Positions 1 to 5,807 are shown, counted from the stretch's first letter. The stretch: 5,807 nucleotides of DNA from an uncultured Eubacteriales bacterium (GCA_934702115.1 CAKUYF010000060.1:1-5807), one strand, 5' to 3'. Notes: generated by a model not told the origin, from the sequence alone. Numbers and translations are program-made.

Positions 1-911
1 GTTCTCAATGCTTACTTCACTGCAAATACTTTAATTCAATTATTGAAGATTTCAAGTTTTGGATTAAAAAATATAATATATCAGTCTATGACGAAAAAAG
101 CTGCCAAGGAATTATAAGACATCTTTATCTTAGGTATGCAGAGTATAATGATGAAATAATGGTTTGTATAGTTATAAATGGTAAAAGTATTCCTTTTAAA
201 AAGGAATTAATCAATTTAATTATTAGTAAGCATCCTAAAGTTAAAAGCATTATTATTAATTCAAATCTTAACAAAACTAATGTTATACTTGGGGAAAAAT
301 GCTACACTATTTATGGCAAAAGCGTTATAACAGATGAAATTGATAATTTGAAATTTGAAATTTCTCCATTATCGTTCTATCAAGTAAACAAGAAACAAAC
401 AGAGAAGCTATATAGGATTGTTAAAAAGCTTTTGGATCTCTCAGGCAATGAAGTTGTTATAGATATGTACTGCGGTATTGGTACAATTGGTTTAACGCTG
501 GCCAATAATAGTTTTAAGGTTATAGGTGTTGAAGTAGTAGAAGTTGCTGTTAATAATGCTATTCGTAATGCAGAATTAAATGGTATAAATAATGCCGAGT
601 TTTTATGTTCGGATGCTTCCGAAATGAGTAAAAAATTTGAAAATTCCAAAATCTTTGCTGATTTTATTATTTTGGATCCTCCGAGAAAGGGTTGTGATAA
701 AATCATGTTGGAAAATGTATTGAAAATGAATCCAAAGAAAATAGTATATGTTTCCTGTGATCCTTCCACTCTTGCACGTGATTTAAATTTTTTATGCAGA
801 AATAGCTTTGAAATTAAGCGAGTCATACCAGTAGATATGTTTCCAAGGACTGCACATGTGGAGACAGTTGTTTTATTAGCGAGGAAAATGTTAGACAATA
901 AAGAAATTTAA
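1..911 (+). CDS. rlmD: 23S rRNA (uracil-5-)-methyltransferase, RlmD/RlmCD (RumA) family, 5'-partial
   Basis: S-adenosylmethionine-dependent enzyme that makes 5-methyluridine in 23S rRNA (U1939 for RlmD, U747 and U1939 for the Gram-positive RlmCD). The open frame enters from the left edge (first full codon at 3) and gives 302 residues. The in-frame ATG at 159 is internal, because family-like sequence (CQGIIRHLYLRY) lies before it. Visible in order: QCLLH near residue 3, probably the fourth Fe-S cysteine; FEISPLSFYQVN at about 118-129; SAM loop DMYCGIGTIGL at about 154-164; LDPPRKG at about 224-230; VSCDPSTLARDL at about 250-261 with the catalytic Cys252 (codon 756-758); and DMFPRTAHVETVVLL at about 278-292 with the general-base Glu287. 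The TRAM domain and the other cluster cysteines lie outside the window. TrmA is less likely, since Bacillota usually make tRNA m5U54 with TrmFO. I cannot tell RlmD from RlmCD here. No convincing terminator follows. Confidence 0.95.
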   Translation, partial: SQCLLHCKYFNSIIEDFKFWIKKYNISVYDEKSCQGIIRHLYLRYAEYNDEIMVCIVINGKSIPFKKELINLIISKHPKVKSIIINSNLNKTNVILGEKCYTIYGKSVITDEIDNLKFEISPLSFYQVNKKQTEKLYRIVKKLLDLSGNEVVIDMYCGIGTIGLTLANNSFKVIGVEVVEVAVNNAIRNAELNGINNAEFLCSDASEMSKKFENSKIFADFIILDPPRKGCDKIMLENVLKMNPKKIVYVSCDPSTLARDLNFLCRNSFEIKRVIPVDMFPRTAHVETVVLLARKMLDNKEI

Positions 912-1191
912 CATGCTTTTGCAAGTTATAAGTTAGAGGATTTTGGACATATGAGTGAGAAGAATAACTCTAAAACATAAAAAAATCTAGTATCAGAAAG
1001 AGCTTAAGGATGATACAGTCATGTTTTTGTTGTTTTGTGAAAAAATTTAAACATTTCAGGATAGTATAAAAAATCTAATTGGCTTGACTGTATAAATATT
1101 TTAGAAAGTTAGAAATTGGAGCCACATGATTGTTAATCCAATAATCAAGTTTATTACATTAAAATGATTTCCAAAATGGATATAATATTCA
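912..1191. other. Intergenic region with no recognisable intact gene
   Basis: This is A/T-rich spacer between the end of the rRNA methyltransferase gene and the converging GrpB-family gene. I find no open frame with a credible ribosome binding site, no RNA gene and no strong GC-rich terminator hairpin for either neighbour. It does contain a 9-bp inverted repeat (1013-1021 with 1085-1093). Its right edge, read on the minus strand, carries a probable out-of-frame remnant of the acetyltransferase tail of the GrpB-family gene. Both are listed separately. Confidence 0.6.
1013..1093. repeat. 81-bp segment bounded by 9-bp inverted repeats
   Basis: ATACAGTCA at 1013-1021 is exactly reverse-complementary to TGACTGTAT at 1085-1093, and the match does not extend in either direction. 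I see no target-site duplication: the flanks read GGATG and AAATA. The interior has no coding potential. It could be the relic of a small non-autonomous element, a weak long-loop hairpin, or chance in A/T-rich DNA. The pairing is directly visible; any mobile origin is conjecture. Confidence 0.3.
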
Positions 1192-1211
1192 TTATCTATT
1201 TGGAGATTTAT
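1101..1211 (-). pseudogene. Out-of-frame remnant of the GNAT-like C-terminus of the GrpB-family gene
   Basis: On the minus strand, about 36 codons are open in a different frame from the GrpB-family gene, from 1211 down to a TAA at 1101-1103. They begin inside the gene's last codons and continue past its stop. The translation includes NLQIDNEYYIHFGN. This resembles the end of a GNAT fold, where a Tyr motif (usually FYxxxGF or similar) follows the beta-strand represented in the main frame by LKLN. Joining LKLN in the main frame to this segment gives a plausible continuation, which suggests a small indel around 1207-1215. The resemblance is judged by eye. A chance open frame is possible, since the rest (VINLIIGLTIMWLQFLTF) is not recognisable. 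Confidence 0.4.
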
Positions 1212-1992
1212 TTAATTTTAAATTATGGAACGTAACCCATTCGTTAATTTTATCTTTGAGTATTTTTTCATTTTCGATATTTGTTGACTCAATAGAATTT
1301 ATTAACGCTATAGAATCCGGAACGTTAAACTCTACACAACTAGCGGCAACAATGTCTACACCTTTATATAAACATACATGAAACATATTTTTGTTTCCAA
1401 AATCAATATGATTCAAATTCATTAACTTTTTATAAGAATCAATTTCATTATAATTAGCGACTATTACAAATCTATAATCATTAAAACCTGCATCTTTTGC
1501 AATTTTTCTTATTATTTCTCCTTTTTTTATCGTGTATTCTGAAAATAATCCTTCGATCATATTAAATCCATCTGGGTTTTCTTTTATAAGATCAGTTTTG
1601 ACTTTTGCATAAGCATCTAGAGCGTACTTATTTTTTCGCAGATAATTTCTAAAAGCCAGATTCCAAGCTATTTCTCCACTATTTTCTTTAACAATATGAA
1701 TATGTATATCGTTTGGATGCTTTTTGCTAAAGAACAATCTGAGAGGAATATTGAATTCACCTTTTGATTCATATCCCATTTGTTCGAGTTTTTTCTTTGC
1801 ACTTTCCAAATTCTTTACGATACACAGTATATCTATGACAGGTTTTGCACACAATCCAGGAACGCTTGTTGATCCTATATGGTAAATTTCAACACAGTTT
1901 TCTTGTAAAATGTTTTTGATTTCTTTTGATGAAAGATCAAAAATTTGGGGCCAACGATAATTATATGGTACAATATCTATTTTCTTTTTCAT
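1192..1992 (-). CDS. GrpB family (UPF0157) nucleotidyltransferase-like protein with degenerate C-terminal GNAT-like domain
   Basis: This 266-residue protein has two parts. Residues 1-165 are a GrpB (UPF0157) domain, related to nucleotidyltransferases and of unsettled substrate. It shows IVPYNYRWPQIF at 7-18, the signature HIGSTSVPGLCAKPVIDI at 38-55, the HIHIV segment at 97-101 and FRNYLRKNKYALDAYAKVK at 114-132. Residues 168-266 (AGFNDYRFVIVAN onward, then FHVCLYKGVDIVAASCVEF) look like a GNAT acetyltransferase domain of the kind fused to some GrpB proteins. Where the acetyl-CoA loop (Q/R-x-x-G-x-G/A) should be, the sequence reads NEKILKDKINEW with no glycine. The protein then stops early after LKLNKSPNR. 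The domain is therefore probably inactive and shortened by a frameshift. The ATG at 1992-1990 is preceded by AAAGGAGA about 8 nt upstream, so expression may persist. It is transcribed alone and converges on the methyltransferase gene. The GrpB assignment is firm; the decay of the extension is inferred. Confidence 0.85.
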   Translation of the reverse strand: MKKKIDIVPYNYRWPQIFDLSSKEIKNILQENCVEIYHIGSTSVPGLCAKPVIDILCIVKNLESAKKKLEQMGYESKGEFNIPLRLFFSKKHPNDIHIHIVKENSGEIAWNLAFRNYLRKNKYALDAYAKVKTDLIKENPDGFNMIEGLFSEYTIKKGEIIRKIAKDAGFNDYRFVIVANYNEIDSYKKLMNLNHIDFGNKNMFHVCLYKGVDIVAASCVEFNVPDSIALINSIESTNIENEKILKDKINEWVTFHNLKLNKSPNR

Positions 1993-2030
1993 TGTAGTTT
2001 TCTCCTTTAATAATAAAACTGAATCATTTT

Positions 2031-2060
2031 ATTTTAGCATGTATTTCATTACTTACCCAA
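2031..2060 (-). promoter_or_regulatory. Possible sigma-A promoter of the GrpB-family gene
   Basis: Read on the minus strand, TTGGGT (2060-2055) is followed after 18 nt by TAAAAT (2036-2031). A TGC immediately before the hexamer makes an extended -10 (TGCTAAAAT). The -35 is poor, but the extended -10 compensates. It would give a leader of about 30 nt carrying AAAGGAGA before the ATG at 1992. Such hexamers are common in A/T-rich DNA, so support is moderate. Confidence 0.4.
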
Positions 2061-2124
2061 ATTAAAATTAGTTTTAGAATGTATAAGTATTTAATTTTTT
2101 GATAATTTTTATTACCAAATAGCT

Positions 2125-2162
2125 TTAGACTCAATCTAAAAAAGTAGAGTCTAATATTTTTT
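2125..2162 (+). terminator. Terminator-like hairpin with T-tract and no gene upstream on this strand
   Basis: TTAGACTC (2125-2132) pairs perfectly with GAGTCTAA (2147-2154) across a 14-nt loop. The downstream bases TATTTTTTAT form a T-rich tail on the plus strand. This has the shape of a weak intrinsic terminator, but the stem has only three G/C pairs and a large loop. No plus-strand gene lies immediately upstream, and the preceding + strand gene ends at 911. It could end a short unannotated transcript, be a relic, or be chance. Confidence 0.35.
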
Positions 2163-2295
2163 ATACTAAAGATTTGATTTTTTTAAATATAATTTAGCAT
2201 AGAATAATTAATTTTCTTGATAAGTATAGCTGATTGTTTTTTAGACTTAGCCTTTAAATTTAATTCCGGATTGAGTAAGGAGTTTATATACGTTT

Positions 2296-2325
2296 TTGAA
2301 AGTTCATCTTAAAATAGTCTATAAT
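2296..2325 (+). promoter_or_regulatory. Sigma-A-type promoter of the transglutaminase-like gene
   Basis: TTGAAA (2296-2301) and a perfect TATAAT (2320-2325) are separated by 18 nt. This predicts a start of transcription near 2332 and a leader of about 25 nt that includes AAAGGATG ahead of the ATG at 2358. It is the best promoter match in the window and suggests the gene is transcribed on its own. I see no clear operator palindrome overlapping it. Confidence 0.65.
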
Positions 2326-2357
2326 ATATAGCGATAAAACTCAAAGGATGATGACTA

Positions 2358-3014
2358 ATGTTTAGAAAAAAGCTTACTGGTATTTTCACTCACCTAATAG
2401 ATGAAATAAATTCACAACCTAATAATTCTGATTTGAAAAAACTGATTTATTTACAGAATTATATTTTATCTACCGTTGAATATCCTAATGTAAAGCTAAT
2501 AAAGCTTGGAAATATAAAATTTCCTCTTTGTAATTTTATAAAAAATAAAGAAAGAAATTATTTTTCTGTTTACGGGACTTTAGTTAATAAAAACTCTTTC
2601 TGTTTTGGAATAGCTAAAACTATAAACAAAATTCTTAATGATCCAAGGATTAACATAAAAAATCAAATTATCAAAGGGTATATAAATAGCCCATTAAAAG
2701 GTAAGATAGTACATGCTTGGAATTTAGTTTATATTGAAAATATCCCATACCATTTAGATACTACATTTGATATAACCAGAAATCCCTTTGCGATTAAAAA
2801 GACTTTTTGCCTTATAGAAAGTAACAAGGAATTGCCAAGTGTTAAAAGCACCAAGTTTTACTCTGAAAGATTTTTAGTAAGCGATATTAAGCTTAAAAAT
2901 TCACATTTATGGAACAAAAAAGATTGTCCCGAGTGTAAAAAAGACTACTCCCGAGATGAAATTAATAGAGCACAAAATGAACTTTTATTAAGCGGTATTA
3001 AATTTGATTACTAA
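2358..3014 (+). CDS. Transglutaminase-like (papain-fold) cysteine hydrolase domain protein, function unknown
   Basis: This 218-residue protein has the Cys-His-Asp pattern of the bacterial transglutaminase-like superfamily, most of whose members act as peptidases, deamidases or amide hydrolases. Residues 25-43 (DLKKLIYLQNYILSTVEYP) match the helix that usually precedes the core. YGTLVNKNSFCFGIAKTIN (72-90) carries the presumed nucleophile Cys82. HAWNLVYIENIPYHLDTTFD (119-138) carries His119 and Asp134, all in the usual order and spacing. The C-terminus has HLW (183-185) and a CPEC pair (Cys190, Cys193), which could bind metal or be structural. No signal peptide, lipobox or membrane segment is visible, so it is probably cytosolic, whereas many relatives are exported or anchored. 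ATG 2358 has AAAGGATG about 9 nt upstream and its own promoter. It converges on tsaD with only 25 nt between the stop codons and no clear terminator. The fold is well supported; the substrate is unknown. Confidence 0.8.
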   Translation: MFRKKLTGIFTHLIDEINSQPNNSDLKKLIYLQNYILSTVEYPNVKLIKLGNIKFPLCNFIKNKERNYFSVYGTLVNKNSFCFGIAKTINKILNDPRINIKNQIIKGYINSPLKGKIVHAWNLVYIENIPYHLDTTFDITRNPFAIKKTFCLIESNKELPSVKSTKFYSERFLVSDIKLKNSHLWNKKDCPECKKDYSRDEINRAQNELLLSGIKFDY

Positions 3015-3039
3015 TGCATTGATAATTTTTTAATATATC

Positions 3040-4056
3040 TTAGCCGTTTTCTATATTTATACTTGCTTTTGCGTTAAGGTCAAGCCGTGAGATATTACCG
3101 TCCAAAAATTCATAGTAAGCTTGTGATCCTATCATTGCAGCATTGTCTCCGCATAATTCTAATTTAGGCTTAAAAAGATTAAACTTCAACTTTTCACACT
3201 TTTCCTCCAGCCTTCGTCTTAGGAGCGAATTAGCTGAGACCCCTCCTGCTATACATAAGGTAGTGTAATTATATTTAATTGCAGACTTGATAAAATTAGT
3301 AACTAAACAGTTTACTATGCTTTCTCTAAATGAAGCAGCTAAATCTTCAGTTGGAATATTACCGGAGTGTTGAGAAAGATTATTAATTATGTTTATCATA
3401 GCAGTTTTTACTCCTGAAAAACTGAAATCATAAATTTCTGAATTTTCCTTAAATGGTGTAGGTAACTTAAAGCTATGCGCGTCTCCTTTTTCTGCCAATT
3501 TATCTAAAGCTACTCCTCCGGGGTAATCAAGACCAAGACGTCTGCCTATTTTATCGAAAGCTTCTCCTGCTGCATCGTCTCTTGTTTGTGCAAGAATTTT
3601 AAAGCTTGTATAGCTTCTGACCTCTACAATACAGGTATGACCTCCCGATACCACCAAACATAAAAATGGAGGTTTCAAATCTGAATTACTAAGGTATAAG
3701 GAGGCGATATGCCCTTTGAGGTGATGAACTGGAATTAAAGGTAAATTTGTAGCTAAAGATAATCCTTTGGCAAAATTTACTCCTACCAATAATGAGCCTA
3801 CTAATCCTGGTCCGTAAGTAACAGCAAGAGAATCTATATCTTTAAAGCTTAGTCCGGAATCATCAAATACAGAATTGAGAAGCGGTACTATTGCTTCTAT
3901 ATGGTTTCTGGATGCTACTTCCGGTACTACCCCTCCGAATAATTTATGTTTTTCTACTTGCGAAGAGACTTTTGAAGCTAAAATTTTTCTTCCGTTTTCT
4001 ATAATAGCTATTCCTGTATCATCACATGAAGATTCAATAGCAAGTATTTTCATCAT
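3040..4056 (-). CDS. tsaD: tRNA N6-adenosine threonylcarbamoyltransferase TsaD
   Basis: This is the catalytic subunit that transfers the threonylcarbamoyl group from threonylcarbamoyl-AMP to A37 of ANN-decoding tRNAs. It works with TsaB and TsaE on the product of TsaC/YwlC. The length, 338 residues, is normal and the ASKHA-fold motifs are intact. They are ILAIESSCDDTGIAI (4-18), GGVVPEVASRNHIE (41-54), YGPGLVGSLLVG (81-92), the metal-binding HHLKGH (111-116), LVVSGGHT (134-141), DDAAGEAFDKIGRRLGL (160-176), FSFSGVKTA (211-219), AGGVSANSLLRRRLEE (270-285) and CGDNAAMIG (302-310) with the metal ligand Asp304. The frame opens with two Met codons; the second (4053-4051) is better spaced from the ribosome binding site and likely the true start. 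It follows rimI on the same strand, a common association, but tsaB and tsaE are not adjacent here. The assignment is secure. Confidence 0.97.
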   Translation of the reverse strand: MMKILAIESSCDDTGIAIIENGRKILASKVSSQVEKHKLFGGVVPEVASRNHIEAIVPLLNSVFDDSGLSFKDIDSLAVTYGPGLVGSLLVGVNFAKGLSLATNLPLIPVHHLKGHIASLYLSNSDLKPPFLCLVVSGGHTCIVEVRSYTSFKILAQTRDDAAGEAFDKIGRRLGLDYPGGVALDKLAEKGDAHSFKLPTPFKENSEIYDFSFSGVKTAMINIINNLSQHSGNIPTEDLAASFRESIVNCLVTNFIKSAIKYNYTTLCIAGGVSANSLLRRRLEEKCEKLKFNLFKPKLELCGDNAAMIGSQAYYEFLDGNISRLDLNAKASINIENG

Positions 4057-4204
4057 TACCGTCCTTTTTTATATAATATTTTAATAATAAACTCTCTACA
4101 TATGAATGCTTAGATTTTTACAGTTAAATCAATTGAAATATTCAAAAGCGGATTTTTAATTTTCTTATTTTAGATACTGTAATTTTAAAGTCCTAAATAC
4201 ACTG
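4057..4204. other. rimI-tsaD intergenic gap
   Basis: These 148 A/T-rich nt break the polA-rimI-tsaD run and carry no open frame of note. On the minus strand a weak promoter-like pair is present: TTGAAT (4145-4140), 17 nt, TGTAAA (4122-4117). The ribosome binding site of tsaD lies at the low-coordinate end. I see no convincing terminator for rimI, so tsaD may be both co-transcribed with rimI and served by its own promoter. No tsaB remnant is recognisable. Confidence 0.4.
4061..4066 (-). promoter_or_regulatory. Ribosome binding site of tsaD, favouring the second ATG
   Basis: The minus strand reads AAGGAC-GGTA-ATGATG. From GGA there are 5 nt to the first ATG (4056) and 8 nt to the second (4053). 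The usual optimum favours the second, which also places the metal-ligand residues at 111, 115 and 303, close to E. coli numbering (111, 115, 300). The difference is one residue. Confidence 0.5.
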
Positions 4205-4654
4205 TTAATTTAGATAATGAGTCATAATAATTGCATCTTCTTGAGGGAAACTATAAAAATTTTTTCTAGTACCTTGAACTTCAAAACCTATGTTTTTATA
4301 AAATTTTATTGCTTGATCGTTAGATTTTCGAACTTCTAAGGACAAAAATTTTAACGCTTTACTTTTAGAGTAATTTAAAAGCTCATTTAAAAGCGAAGTC
4401 CCTATTTTTTTACTGCGAAAGTCTTTGTCTACTAGAATATTGCAAATATATCCCTCTGAATTTACGCTATACATTCCCGCATATCCTATTAATTTATTAT
4501 CATTTTTAGCACATAAGAAATAAGATAAAGGGTTCTCAAGTGTATCCGTTAAAGCTTTTTCAGACCATGGGGAAGTGAAGTACAGTTTTTCTAAAGCTGC
4601 AACTTCAGGTACGTCTTTAATTTCCATAGCTTGTATATTAACCTTTTGCATCAA
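4205..4654 (-). CDS. rimI: Ribosomal protein bS18 alanine N-acetyltransferase RimI
   Basis: GNAT-family enzyme that acetylates the N-terminal alanine of ribosomal protein S18 from acetyl-CoA. It is a cytosolic single-domain protein of 148-149 residues, normal for the family. Visible are an N-terminal IQAMEIKDVPEVAALEK with SPWSEKAL (about 28-35), typical of RimI; beta-strands with GYICNILVDKDFR (68-80); the acetyl-CoA loop RSKKIGTSLL (80-89); LEVRKSNDQAIKFYKNIGF (106-124) with the likely catalytic Glu107 and Tyr119; and NFYSFPQEDAIIM (132-144), the RimI-specific end. The first Gly of the usual R-x-x-G-x-G loop is Lys (KIG), a variant I believe occurs in other GNATs, so activity is still expected. 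The frame begins with TTG (4654-4652) followed directly by ATG (4651-4649). It overlaps the 3' end of polA by 17 or 14 nt, which implies translational coupling. RimI rather than another GNAT is supported by the tail and by tsaD next door. Confidence 0.9.
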   Translation of the reverse strand: MMQKVNIQAMEIKDVPEVAALEKLYFTSPWSEKALTDTLENPLSYFLCAKNDNKLIGYAGMYSVNSEGYICNILVDKDFRSKKIGTSLLNELLNYSKSKALKFLSLEVRKSNDQAIKFYKNIGFEVQGTRKNFYSFPQEDAIIMTHYLN

Positions 4655-5807
4655 ACCATCGTTCTCCTATTCCAACGTTAACTTCTAAAGGAACTGAAAG
4701 ATGAACTGCGTTTTCCATTTCACGCTTCAAAAGCGTACTTATTTCCTCTGCTTCTTCCCGAGGTGCTTCTACTATTAATTCGTCATGCACTTGTAAAATG
4801 AGTTTAGAATTTTTATTTTTTAGTTTATTAAATACATTGATCATAGCTACTTTTATTATATCGGCTGAACTGCCTTGAATAGGCATATTTCTCGCCACTC
4901 TTTCGCCAAAAGCTCTGAGGACGTAGTTTGAAGAATTCAGTTCTGGAAGATATCTTCTGCGTCCAAACATAGTTTCTACGAATCCTTGATCTTTTGCAAC
5001 ATGTATTATGTTTTGCATGTATCTCTCTACTCCTTGATAATGAATCAAGTACCTATCTATATATTTTTGAGCGTCAGAAACGCTTATTTTTAACTCTTGA
5101 GAAAGCGAAAAAGCACCCATTCCATAAAGGATTCCAAAATTAACTGCTTTAGCTCTAAAACGCATTTCGGGAGTTATCATTCTAAGAGGGACATTTAATA
5201 TTTGAGAAGCGGTTATAGAATGAATATCTTCTCCGTTTGTAAAAGCTTCTTTCATATTTTTATCATCCGATACATGAGCAAGAACACGAAGTTCAATTTG
5301 AGAATAGTCTGCATCTACCAACACATATCCCGGCTTAGCTTTAAAAAATTTCCTAAATACCTTGCCTCTCTTAGTCCGTACGGGAATGTTTTGTAAATTC
5401 GGCTCTGTTGAGCTTATTCTCCCTGTACGTGTTTCAGTTTGGTTAAACGAAGAATGTATACGTCCGGTAGGGGAGATAAGCTTTATCATAGAATCACAGT
5501 AGGTAGATTTTAACTTTGAAAGCTCTCTATACTCAAGTATCATATCTATTACTTCGTGGCAACCTTTTAATTTTTCTAAAGTTTGAGCGTTTGTAGAGTA
5601 TCCGCTTTTTCCTTTTTTCCCTTTTGGAAGTCCAAGCTTATCAAATAAAATAAAACCCAGCTGCTTAGGTGAATTAATATTAAATTCATAACCGCTAATT
5701 TCATAAATTGACTGTTTAACCTTTTCAAGGTCATTACCGATTTCATACTGATATTTTTCAAGCTCATCTTTATCTACGCAAAATCCTATTGTTTCCATGC
5801 TCAAGAG
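4638..5807 (-). CDS. polA: DNA polymerase I, C-terminal polymerase domain (5'-partial at the window edge)
   Basis: Repair and Okazaki-fragment-processing DNA polymerase of family A. The frame is still open at 5807 and runs to TAA at 4640-4638, giving 390 residues of a protein usually about 850-900 long. The TTG at 5804 is internal and codes Leu (residue 1 here). Seen in order: ETIGFCVDKDEL (4-15), FNINSPKQLG (41-50), LEYRELSKLKSTY (90-102), TGRISSTEPNLQNIPVRT (127-144), motif A DADYSQIELR (164-173, catalytic Asp166), motif B RFRAKAVNFGILYG (215-228; Arg215, Lys219, Phe223, Tyr227 correspond to E. coli R754, K758, F762, Y766), MPIQGSSADIIK (307-318), and motif C QVHDELIVEAP (338-348, Asp341). 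The polymerase site is intact. The Phe at the O-helix position predicts E. coli-like discrimination against dideoxynucleotides. The 5' nuclease and any 3' exonuclease domain lie outside the window. rimI overlaps its end. Confidence 0.97.
   Translation of the reverse strand, partial: LLSMETIGFCVDKDELEKYQYEIGNDLEKVKQSIYEISGYEFNINSPKQLGFILFDKLGLPKGKKGKSGYSTNAQTLEKLKGCHEVIDMILEYRELSKLKSTYCDSMIKLISPTGRIHSSFNQTETRTGRISSTEPNLQNIPVRTKRGKVFRKFFKAKPGYVLVDADYSQIELRVLAHVSDDKNMKEAFTNGEDIHSITASQILNVPLRMITPEMRFRAKAVNFGILYGMGAFSLSQELKISVSDAQKYIDRYLIHYQGVERYMQNIIHVAKDQGFVETMFGRRRYLPELNSSNYVLRAFGERVARNMPIQGSSADIIKVAMINVFNKLKNKNSKLILQVHDELIVEAPREEAEEISTLLKREMENAVHLSVPLEVNVGIGERWFDAKG
4664..4668 (-). promoter_or_regulatory. 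Ribosome binding site of rimI, inside polA
   Basis: The minus strand has AGGAG at 4668-4664, within the last codons of polA. It lies 9 nt before a TTG (4654) and 12 nt before the ATG (4651) that follows it. The TTG has the more usual spacing and the ATG the stronger codon, so the start is undecided between two adjacent codons. A nearer ATG (4658-4656) opens only a two-codon frame. Confidence 0.5.

Larger units (their letters stand above)
1993..2357. other. Divergent intergenic region between the GrpB-family and transglutaminase-like genes
   Basis: This 365-bp, very A/T-rich region has no credible open frame. It holds a possible minus-strand promoter near 2031-2060, a terminator-like hairpin at 2125-2162, and a good plus-strand promoter at 2296-2325, each listed separately. 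The plus-strand ribosome binding site AAAGGATG (2343-2350) lies just before the ATG at 2358. The stretch from about 2163 to 2290 shows nothing I can name. Confidence 0.6.

Noticed and set aside
159..161. ATG at 159 as the start of the methyltransferase
   Set aside because: The same frame is open to the left edge and encodes family-typical sequence before this codon, so it is an internal Met.
380..898. A 172-codon open frame on the minus strand across the methyltransferase gene
   Set aside because: It is antisense to a gene whose family motifs are intact, has no recognisable domain, and is expected in A/T-rich DNA.
1010..1066. 18-codon open frame (MIQSCFCC...) after AGCTTAAGG as a small gene
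   Set aside because: It is too short to judge, has poor spacing of the putative ribosome binding site, and has no recognisable family.
2125..2276. Scattered copies of TTAGACT and ACTCAATC/GATTGAGT (2125-2136, 2241-2247, 2269-2276) as operator sites
   Set aside because: They are only 7-8 bp, irregularly spaced, and not placed over the promoter at 2296-2325. Chance is likely in such A/T-rich sequence.
5202..5396. Short plus-strand open frame inside polA, and a similar one at 3875-4084 over the tsaD start
   Set aside because: Both are shadows of well-supported minus-strand genes, with no domain. The first has no clear ribosome binding site.
5802..5804. TTG at 5804 (or the ATG at 5798-5796) as a start for polA
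   Set aside because: The frame continues past the window edge and the residues there match the middle of DNA polymerase I, not an N-terminus.

Overview
The window comes from a low-GC member of the Bacillota, most likely a clostridial relative. The reasons are strongly A/T-rich DNA, AGGAG-type ribosome binding sites, an RlmD/RlmCD-type rRNA methyltransferase, and a polA-rimI-tsaD housekeeping block whose proteins look clostridial. This assignment is by eye, not from a database search.

Left part (1-911, + strand): the C-terminal two-thirds of a 23S rRNA uracil-5-methyltransferase that begins outside the window. The middle (about 912-3039) is the accessory-looking part. It has a 280-bp gap with a small inverted repeat, then a minus-strand GrpB-family protein with a C-terminal acetyltransferase-like (GNAT) extension that looks decayed and frame-shifted. 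A long A/T-rich divergent intergenic region follows, with a good sigma-A promoter and an unassigned terminator-like hairpin. Last comes a plus-strand transglutaminase-like cysteine-hydrolase protein of unknown role.

Right part (3040-5807, - strand): three housekeeping genes read polA -> rimI -> tsaD. polA (partial, complete polymerase domain) overlaps rimI by 14-17 nt. rimI and tsaD are separated by about 150 nt. TsaD makes the t6A modification of ANN-decoding tRNAs with TsaB and TsaE, neither of which is visible here. RimI acetylates the N terminus of ribosomal protein S18. With the 23S methyltransferase, the housekeeping theme is maintenance of the translation machinery, plus a DNA repair polymerase.

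I see no CRISPR array, tRNA or rRNA gene, intact insertion sequence or defence system, and no clear evidence for an undescribed system. The points most worth a second look are the decaying GrpB-GNAT fusion and the small cytosolic transglutaminase-like protein with its own promoter.
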